Shown here: one piece after another, positions 56,157 through 61,850 of the stretch
Layout of the letters: every line of letters begins with the position of its first letter
Numbering within the stretch: position 1 is the stretch's first letter
NCBI GenBank assembly: GCA_945897955.1
Contig: CAMDGQ010000014.1
Span: 1-61,850, forward strand
Direction of reading: 5' to 3'
DNA length: 61,850 bases
DNA from: Tepidiphilus sp. J10
GTDB lineage: Bacteria > Pseudomonadota > Gammaproteobacteria > Burkholderiales > Thiobacillaceae
Program-made: the position numbers and the translations under genes
The notes under the pieces: generated by a model
Told to the model about the DNA's origin: nothing
The model's input: the letters and a program-made list of their open reading frames with translations, nothing else
The model's database searches: none

Positions 56157-57572
56157 ATGCGCAAGACCCTCAGCCACCTGTTTGCCCTGACCTGCCTTGC
56201 AGGCATGACGCAACTCGCCAACGCCGAGCAACTGGACAACCTGACACTTCAACAGAGCCTGCGCATCGCACTGGAAAACCACCGCTCGCTGCAGGTCTCG
56301 CAAGCTGCGCTCGACATGGCCGAGGCGCAATACCAACAGGCAATGGCCGCCTTCCGGCCGAAACTGGGGCTGGAAGCCGGGTTTCAGCGGGCGGATGAGA
56401 ATCGGACGTTTACCTTCGAGGGCATTGTGCAGACCCCGGCGATGGGCCTGCCGATCGGCCCCGGTGGTGCCATCGTGGCCATTCCCGGACAGCCCCTGCC
56501 GATCAATCTCGATGTCCAACTCTTCGACCGCGACGTCACCCGCGCCGGCCTCAACCTGACCTACCCGCTCTACACCGGCGGCAAGAAGGACGCGATCACC
56601 GGCATGGCGAAAAAGGGCGTCGAAATCGCGCGCGAGGAAAAACGCAAGACTGAACTGGAGGTGGTGCGCGACGTCAACAAGTACTACCACGGCGCACAGT
56701 TCGCGCAGCAGATGGAACAACTGGTCAGCGATACGCTGGAACGCTTCCAGGCGCTGGAAGACCTGACCGACCGGCTCTACCAGAACGCCTCGCTGAAAGT
56801 GAAGAAGACCGATTACCTGCGCAGCAAGACCACCACCGCGATGACCCGCTCAATGTTGCAGGAAACCCGCTACGCCAGCGCGCTGACCCGCGAGGCGCTG
56901 GCCAACGCAATGGGCATGCCGGTCAACAGCAAGATCAGCCTGGCGCCGGAAGCGGAAGTGCCTGGTTTCGATGCCACCTTTGAACCCCTGCTCGCCGACG
57001 CCATGAAATTCAATCCGGACAAACAACGCATGGAACTGGCGGTACAAGCGGCCGAACACAAGATCAACGAAGCGCGCAGCGGCCATTTCCCGGTGGTTGG
57101 CCTGGAAGCCAGCGCCTATCGCGCCTGGAACGACTACAAGGGCGGCCTGATCAACGACGACAACCGCGATGGCTGGACGCTCGGCGTCGGCGTCAAATGG
57201 GATCTGTTCGACGGCGGCATGACCAAAGCCGGCGTCGATGTCGCCCGCGCCAGCAAGATCAAGCTGGAAGCGCAGCGCGTGTTGCTCGACAACGGTCTTG
57301 CGTTGCAGATCAAGAATGACTTCATGCGTATCGAACGCTCGCGCGCCCAGGTCGAAGACAGCGCCCAGGCGCAAGGCTATGCCGAGGAAAACCGCAAGCT
57401 GAATGTGCGCGCCTATCAGGAAGAAATGGTCGAGACCAAGGACGTGATCGAAGCCCAGCTGGTGGAAACCTTCGCCAGCGCCAACCTGCATCGCGTCCGC
57501 CACGACCTGCGCGCCGCCCTGGCCGATCTCGATTACCGCCTAGGCAAGGCGCTGCAGCCGGTCAAACCGTAA
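56157..57572 (+). CDS. TolC-family outer-membrane channel protein
   Basis: 471 residues from ATG at 56157 (AAGGAATCACC upstream). Signal peptide about 1-22. Two related halves with long helices and the family pattern LTLQQSLRIALENHRSLQVS, NLTYPLYTGGKKDAITGMAK and a second-half VKWDLFDGGMTKAGVDVA. It should form a trimeric outer-membrane exit duct, but no inner-membrane pump or adaptor gene is in the window. Seven bases after its stop the PhnD-like array begins, so the two are very likely one transcript. Confidence 0.9.
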   Translation: MRKTLSHLFALTCLAGMTQLANAEQLDNLTLQQSLRIALENHRSLQVSQAALDMAEAQYQQAMAAFRPKLGLEAGFQRADENRTFTFEGIVQTPAMGLPIGPGGAIVAIPGQPLPINLDVQLFDRDVTRAGLNLTYPLYTGGKKDAITGMAKKGVEIAREEKRKTELEVVRDVNKYYHGAQFAQQMEQLVSDTLERFQALEDLTDRLYQNASLKVKKTDYLRSKTTTAMTRSMLQETRYASALTREALANAMGMPVNSKISLAPEAEVPGFDATFEPLLADAMKFNPDKQRMELAVQAAEHKINEARSGHFPVVGLEASAYRAWNDYKGGLINDDNRDGWTLGVGVKWDLFDGGMTKAGVDVARASKIKLEAQRVLLDNGLALQIKNDFMRIERSRAQVEDSAQAQGYAEENRKLNVRAYQEEMVETKDVIEAQLVETFASANLHRVRHDLRAALADLDYRLGKALQPVKP

Positions 57573-57579
57573 GTCCCGT

Positions 57580-58485
57580 ATGGCAAATTCGGCCATCCGG
57601 CTTGCGCTCGTACTTGTGTTGCTGTGCTTCGGCCTGGCACGGGCCGAGCCGACACCGGTCGCCATCGGCTTCTATCTCCCGGTCGTCCGCGACCTGCCGC
57701 GCAAGGATGTCGAGGTATCCCTGCGCTTCTGGGTCGAGGAGCTTTCCCGCAGCATCGGGCTGACCTATCAGCCGGTGCAGATGTATGACGATCTGGTTGA
57801 CCTGAAGCGCGACATGGCCAGCGGCAAGGTGAACTTCCTGGTCACCACCGCCATCAGCGCGGTAACGCATTTCGCGCCGGAAGAATTGGCCGACGGCTTC
57901 GCCGGCTACAAGAACGCAGCGGATCACCTTTTGCTGGTGGTACGTCGCGACGCAGACATCAACACCCCGGGTGACCTGGCTGGCAAGCGCATTGCCTTGA
58001 CGGAGAACGATGAACTATCCGACCTCTATCTGGAAACATTGCTGCTGAAAGCCTGGGGCAAACCGGATTGGAAGCGCCTTGGCCAAATCACCCGGGAGCA
58101 GCGCTCCAGCAAGCTGGCGCACCGTCTGTTCTTTGGTCAGGCCGACGCGGCGCTGCTCTATCGAAACGGCTACGAGGCGGCCTTGGCGCTGAACCCGCAA
58201 CTCGGCCAACGCCTTCAGGTTCTGGAAGCCTACTCGTTGAAGATACGTTCGCCGCATATCGGGCTGTTTTCAGCACAAGTGCGCCCGGAACAACGCGAGA
58301 CGATTACTCAGGCCGTGCTACGCCTGAACGAAACCGCACGCGGTCGGCAGGTGTTGCAAATCTACCTGGCGGACAACCTGGTACGCACCCCGCTGCACGA
58401 TCTGGCGCCGTTTCGCGAGTTGATCGAGACACACCGCAAACTGCTGGCGCGCAGCCAGGGAAAAGCCGAAAGCGAACGCAAATGA
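57580..58485 (+). CDS. PhnD-like periplasmic binding protein, array member 1
   Basis: 301 residues. Signal peptide about 1-22. PhnD-like pattern: VAIGFYLPVVRDLPRKDVEV, DMASGKVNFLVTTAISAV, LAGKRIALTENDELSDLYLE and the array-typical end GRQVLQIYLADNL ... FRELIETHRKLL. It differs from members 2-5 in lacking the CX7C pair (it has LLLKAWGKPD there). It overlaps the following stub by four bases (ATGA). No ABC permease or ATPase is linked. Confidence 0.82.
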   Translation: MANSAIRLALVLVLLCFGLARAEPTPVAIGFYLPVVRDLPRKDVEVSLRFWVEELSRSIGLTYQPVQMYDDLVDLKRDMASGKVNFLVTTAISAVTHFAPEELADGFAGYKNAADHLLLVVRRDADINTPGDLAGKRIALTENDELSDLYLETLLLKAWGKPDWKRLGQITREQRSSKLAHRLFFGQADAALLYRNGYEAALALNPQLGQRLQVLEAYSLKIRSPHIGLFSAQVRPEQRETITQAVLRLNETARGRQVLQIYLADNLVRTPLHDLAPFRELIETHRKLLARSQGKAESERK

Positions 58486-58667
58486 AGTTTCGCCGTGGAC
58501 GCATACCGCTGCTGCATGCGCATTCGCGCGGCAGGCAAGCACTGGGAATGTTCAAACCAGATGGGCTCGAACTGTGCGGCGCCGACCAACCGCGCCCCTC
58601 TTATGAAATGCTGTCGGATTACGAAGCCTTGCGGCCGGCCGTGGCAAGCAAGGGGAGCACGCGATGA
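58482..58667 (+). pseudogene. C-terminal stub of a deleted PhnD-like array member
   Basis: A 61-codon frame with overlapping start and stop (ATGA on both sides). Its residues RGRQALGMFKPDGLEL ... YEMLSDYEALR align with the extreme C-termini of the neighbours (RGRQMLDVFKTERV ... YQLEREYRDLR; RGRQLLELFKMDHLVI ... MDREYREL). The N-terminal 240 residues, including the signal peptide, are missing. It is best read as what remains after an internal deletion, kept in frame with coupled translation. Confidence 0.75.
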
Positions 58668-59566
58668 AGACATCGCTTCTCTGGCGACAGCGCCTGTTGC
58701 TGAGTACTTTGCTGTTGAGCGCCGCGCTGCTGCCGGCCTGGGCCGCACCAACGGCCGAAACGGCACGCCTGGGCATGTACATGAAGATTGCGCGCGACCT
58801 GAATCGCTCCGATGTTCGTGCCTCGCTCGAAGTCTGGAATGAGGAATTGGTGCGCAAATTCCAGGTGCCTTCCACAGTCCGCTTCTATTCCGACGTCGAT
58901 GTGCTGCGGCATGACTTCGACACCGGCCAGATCAACCTGGTGATTGCCGACGCGATGACCTTCGTGCGCCATTTCAAAGCGGAGGAATTGGCCTCGGGCT
59001 TCACCGCCAAGCTGCCCACCAGCGCCTCACTGCTTCTGCTCGGCCGCCCGGGCGGCGGCATCTCGCAACTGGCAGGAAAAACCATTGCCAGGCTGGAGGA
59101 CGACGATGTCTCCTCCACCTATCTGGAAACGCTGTGTCTCCAGCGTACCGGCAAGGAGTGCGCAGCCGTACCCGTCACCTTTGTCGCGGTGCCAAACAAC
59201 CATCAAGCAGTGTCGCGACTGTTGTTCAAGCAGGTCGACTTTGCCCTGGTCAATCAACACGGCTACGAAACCGCCATCGAACTCAATCCGCAACTCAGAA
59301 AGGCGGGCGAACTGGTGGAAAAAATGAGTTTTGAAAACCAGTTTTTTGGCTTCTTCAACAGCAAGGTTTCGCCGGAATTCCAACGCTTCGCGCTACGCTC
59401 GATTGAAAACATGCATCTCGAACCGCGTGGCCGCCAGATGCTGGATGTATTCAAGACTGAACGTGTGGCCAGAGCCGAACCCATTATGCTGAAGCCGTTT
59501 TATCAACTGGAGCGGGAATACCGGGATCTGAGAACCGAGGCCAGGCGCAAGGAACGCAAGCCATGA
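58664..59566 (+). CDS. PhnD-like periplasmic binding protein, array member 2
   Basis: 300 residues with signal peptide about 1-27. Core features: ARLGMYMKIARDLNRSDVRA, DFDTGQINLVIADAMTFVRH, LAGKTIARLEDDDVSSTYLE and a CX7C pair (LCLQRTGKECA). The C-terminus is RGRQMLDVFKTERV ... EYRDLRTEARRKERK. It most resembles member 4. Start inside the stub's stop and stop overlapping member 3, both ATGA. Confidence 0.82.
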   Translation: MKTSLLWRQRLLLSTLLLSAALLPAWAAPTAETARLGMYMKIARDLNRSDVRASLEVWNEELVRKFQVPSTVRFYSDVDVLRHDFDTGQINLVIADAMTFVRHFKAEELASGFTAKLPTSASLLLLGRPGGGISQLAGKTIARLEDDDVSSTYLETLCLQRTGKECAAVPVTFVAVPNNHQAVSRLLFKQVDFALVNQHGYETAIELNPQLRKAGELVEKMSFENQFFGFFNSKVSPEFQRFALRSIENMHLEPRGRQMLDVFKTERVARAEPIMLKPFYQLEREYRDLRTEARRKERKP

Positions 59567-60453
59567 ATCTCGGGCGACTGATCCTGTTGCTGCTCCTGGC
59601 TGGCTTGCAGGTATCGCCGGCCCTCGCCGCGACCCCGCAAGAGCCGTTGAAGCTGGGTTTTTATCTGCCCGCCATCCGTGACGCCAATTTGGCCGACTTG
59701 AAAGTCAGCCTCGGCATCTGGGTGACAGAAATTGGCAAACCCCTCGGCCTGATCGTCACCACCGCGACCTACGCCGACATTGCTGCCATGCGGCAGGCCC
59801 TGGACCGCGCCGAGATGAACTTCTTCACTGGCCCGGGCATGGAACTGGCCGAGGTATTCACACCGGAAGAGATTCGGTCCGGTTATGCCCGTCGCAACAA
59901 GGGCGTCGATGAAGGCATCGTATTGCTGGTGTCAAACACATCCGGCATCAAGCGCTTTACCGACTTGCGCAACAAACGCCTGTCCCGCTTGAGCAACGAT
60001 CGCCTGTCCGACACTTTCCTGGAAGTCCAATGCATGAAAGCGTCGGGCATGGCGTGCCGTGATTTCCTGCAAGTAAAAGAGGAAAAGCGCGACATCCAAT
60101 CGGTCTACAACGTCTTTTTCGGTCGCGCCGATGCCGCGCTGGTCAGCCTGGCCACGTTGCGCACCGCAAATGAACTGAATCCGCAGGTCGGACAACGCTT
60201 GCATGTGCTGCTCGATTGGAAAGCAAAAGCCTTGATGTTCGGCATGATGACCCAGCATACCCAGGACAGTTATCGCAACCTGGTGCTGAACTCGGTGGCG
60301 GAAGTGATGAAAACCCCGCGCGGCAGGCAAATCCTGGAACTGTTCAAGACGGACTATCTTGAGCCGGTCGATGCCGAGGCCTTGCGGCCTTACTGGGCGC
60401 TACTGCGGGAATACAACGACCTACGCAAAGCCAGACCGGCGAAAAAGCCATGA
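59563..60453 (+). CDS. PhnD-like periplasmic binding protein, array member 3
   Basis: 296 residues with signal peptide about 1-22. GFYLPAIRDANLADLKVSL at the start of the mature domain is nearly shared with member 5. CX7C pair in VQCMKASGMACRDF, and a FFGRADAALVSLATLRTA stretch. The C-terminus GRQILELFKTDYLEP ... LREYNDLRKARPAKK. Coupled by ATGA overlaps on both sides. Ligand unknown. Confidence 0.82.
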   Translation: MNLGRLILLLLLAGLQVSPALAATPQEPLKLGFYLPAIRDANLADLKVSLGIWVTEIGKPLGLIVTTATYADIAAMRQALDRAEMNFFTGPGMELAEVFTPEEIRSGYARRNKGVDEGIVLLVSNTSGIKRFTDLRNKRLSRLSNDRLSDTFLEVQCMKASGMACRDFLQVKEEKRDIQSVYNVFFGRADAALVSLATLRTANELNPQVGQRLHVLLDWKAKALMFGMMTQHTQDSYRNLVLNSVAEVMKTPRGRQILELFKTDYLEPVDAEALRPYWALLREYNDLRKARPAKKP

Positions 60454-61367
60454 CCTCGCACGCGCGCACGTTGCCTGTCGCTTTTTTCCGGCCGTTTGCC
60501 TTGGCGTTGGTATTGGCGCTGTTGCTGGCAGCCCTGCCAGTCTGCGCCGAGGACACCGTGCGACTGGGATTCCTGCAGGGCTCGCGGCGCGAGATGAGCC
60601 ACACGGATGTGCGCGCGGCGTTTGATCTGTGGGCGCAGGAAATGGGCGCGCGCTTCGAAGTTCCCATCAAGGTGTCGTATTACCTGGACATCAATGAAAT
60701 GCGCCAGGATTTCCTGCTCGGCAAGATCAACGGCGTCACTGCCGATGCGCTGAGCCTGGCGCGCAATTTCCGGATCGACGAGTTGGCGGAAGGCTATTCG
60801 GTAATCATGCAGGGGAGTTGGAATCTGGAACTGCGTACCGGCAAGCAGGTGAAGGATGCCGGCAATCTGCTCGGAAAACGGATTGCGATGCTGGATAACG
60901 ACGCCACTGCCGAGCTCTTTCTCGAAACACTCTGCCTGCGCGACTACGCGCACCCCTGCGCCCAGGTATTCACCGATGTCCAGAAGGTGGCCACCAGCAG
61001 CCAGGCGGCGATGCGTCTGTTCTTCGGCAATGCCGAGCTGGCCCTGGTCCCCCGTTATGGCTATGAACTGGCGCGGGAGATGAATCCGCAACTGGATGGC
61101 AAGGCGGGGCAAGTGGTCAGTGAAATGCCGCTGAGCGGCATGTATTACGCCTTTTTCAGCGCCAAGGTAGACAAGGAATTCCGCCGCCGCACCCTGCGCA
61201 TGATCCCCACCATGCATACCTATCCACGCGGGCGGCAACTTCTTGAATTGTTCAAGATGGATCATCTGGTGATCGCGGACCCTTCCGAGCTGAAACTCTT
61301 CCAGCAAATGGACCGGGAATACCGAGAACTGAAGACGCGGGTCGAGCGCAAGGAGCGGCGCAAATGA
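60450..61367 (+). CDS. PhnD-like periplasmic binding protein, array member 4
   Basis: 305 residues with a longer signal region (about 1-33). VRLGFLQGSRREMSHTDVRA departs from the GFYLP motif of members 1, 3 and 5. CX7C pair in TLCLRDYAHPCAQV; FFGNAELALVPRYGYELA; C-terminus RGRQLLELFKMDHLVI ... MDREYRELKTRVERKERR, very close to member 2. ATGA overlaps on both sides. Confidence 0.82.
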   Translation: MTSHARTLPVAFFRPFALALVLALLLAALPVCAEDTVRLGFLQGSRREMSHTDVRAAFDLWAQEMGARFEVPIKVSYYLDINEMRQDFLLGKINGVTADALSLARNFRIDELAEGYSVIMQGSWNLELRTGKQVKDAGNLLGKRIAMLDNDATAELFLETLCLRDYAHPCAQVFTDVQKVATSSQAAMRLFFGNAELALVPRYGYELAREMNPQLDGKAGQVVSEMPLSGMYYAFFSAKVDKEFRRRTLRMIPTMHTYPRGRQLLELFKMDHLVIADPSELKLFQQMDREYRELKTRVERKERRK

Positions 61368-61850
61368 AGTCGGCAATCGCTCTCCTGGCCTGTTTGATCA
61401 CGCTCTGCGCGCCGGCCAGCCGCGCCGCCGATATCCTGAACATGGGCTTCTACCTGCCCGGCATTCGCGACGCCAACCTGGCCGATGTCAATATCACCCT
61501 GCAACTATGGGCTGACGAAGTCGGCAAGGCGCACGGCATCAATGCCACCGCCTTCACCTATACCGATATGGCTGCACTGTATCGCGACAGCATGGGCGGC
61601 AAGATCAATCTGATCGTGGCCCCGGGCATGGAGATTGCCGAAACCTTCACCCCGGAAGAACTGGCGCCGGGCTTTGTCGGCAAGCATCACGGCACCGGTG
61701 AAGGCCTGGCGCTGATCGTGCGCGCCAGTGATGGCATCCGGCAGTTCGGCGATCTGCGCGGCAAGAAAGTGCTGCATCTGTCCAACGACCGCCTATCCTC
61801 GGTGTTTCTGGAAAACCAATGCCGACAGCAGGCTGGCGTGGCCTGTACCG
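61364..61850 (+). CDS. PhnD-like periplasmic binding protein, array member 5 (partial)
   Basis: The first 162 codons are present and the gene runs off the window. Signal peptide about 1-21, then NMGFYLPGIRDANLADVNIT (close to member 3), SMGGKINLIVAPGMEIAETF, LRGKKVLHLSNDRLSSVFLE and the CX7C pair NQCRQQAGVACT. Start overlaps the member 4 stop (ATGA). More copies or transporter genes may lie further right. Confidence 0.82.
   Translation, partial: MKSAIALLACLITLCAPASRAADILNMGFYLPGIRDANLADVNITLQLWADEVGKAHGINATAFTYTDMAALYRDSMGGKINLIVAPGMEIAETFTPEELAPGFVGKHHGTGEGLALIVRASDGIRQFGDLRGKKVLHLSNDRLSSVFLENQCRQQAGVACT

Noticed and set aside
57580..61850. Classical phosphonate (phn) uptake operon
   Set aside because: No phnC or phnE transporter genes and no C-P lyase genes are present; only PhnD-like binding proteins are repeated.

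Overview
The window looks like a chromosomal segment of a facultatively anaerobic betaproteobacterium, probably from the Rhodocyclales/Sterolibacteriaceae area. The reasons are a GC content near 60%, the conserved order yicC - Ser/Thr kinase - PP2C - rph - rdgB, the adjacent N-degron transferases aat and bpt, a PEP-CTERM protein and many respiratory Fe-S and haem proteins. The genus is an inference. No tRNA, rRNA, CRISPR array or intact insertion sequence was seen.

Region 1 (1-4.0 kb): the end of frdA and complete frdB (fumarate reductase), a 156-bp long-hairpin repeat element, then an operon of an OmpA-family protein with a Pro/Ala-rich spacer, two small proteins and yceH.

Region 2 (4.1-16.0 kb): a respiratory or redox-defence locus. 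A c-type-haem sensor kinase and an NtrC-family sigma54 activator lie divergent to a perfect -24/-12 promoter preceded by three TGCCA-N3-TGGCA sites. Downstream are a small exported protein, an exported protein built almost entirely of Ser-Gly-Met/Gly-Gly-Met triplets, a membrane-anchored pentahaem cytochrome, a DmsA-like molybdoenzyme with an altered FS0 Fe-S motif, a DmsB-like four-cluster ferredoxin, a TorD-like chaperone and a second multi-cluster ferredoxin. No DmsC-type anchor is present. My leading hypothesis is a sigma54-controlled system in which the methionine-rich protein is substrate, scavenger or partner of the molybdoenzyme.

Region 3 (16.2-28.2 kb): housekeeping genes: yicC, a kinase/phosphatase pair, rph, rdgB, aat, bpt, a PilZ flagellar-brake protein, thyA, folA, guaA and guaB, with two intrinsic terminators in the gua operon.

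Region 4 (28.4-45.2 kb): a lipoprotein, a PEP-CTERM protein, and two related leftward signalling modules. Each has a degenerate kinase-like adaptor with a C-terminal CxxC, an overlapping stand-alone receiver, a periplasmic binding protein and a large hybrid-PAS histidine kinase whose start overlaps the binding-protein stop. Module 1 adds a diguanylate cyclase with a degraded EAL domain. Module 2 adds an HTH-receiver protein with unusual domain order.

Region 5 (45.4-61.85 kb): a rightward run with a PhnD-like binding protein, a GGDEF-EAL protein, a soluble histidine kinase, a multi-GAF HD-GYP protein, a receiver-PAS-HD-GYP protein, a TolC-like channel, and then a translationally coupled tandem array of at least five PhnD-like periplasmic proteins plus the C-terminal stub of a sixth. 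No ABC permease or ATPase is visible. The array runs off the right end. Regions 4-5 look like an expanded island that couples periplasmic ligand binding to phosphorelay and c-di-GMP output.
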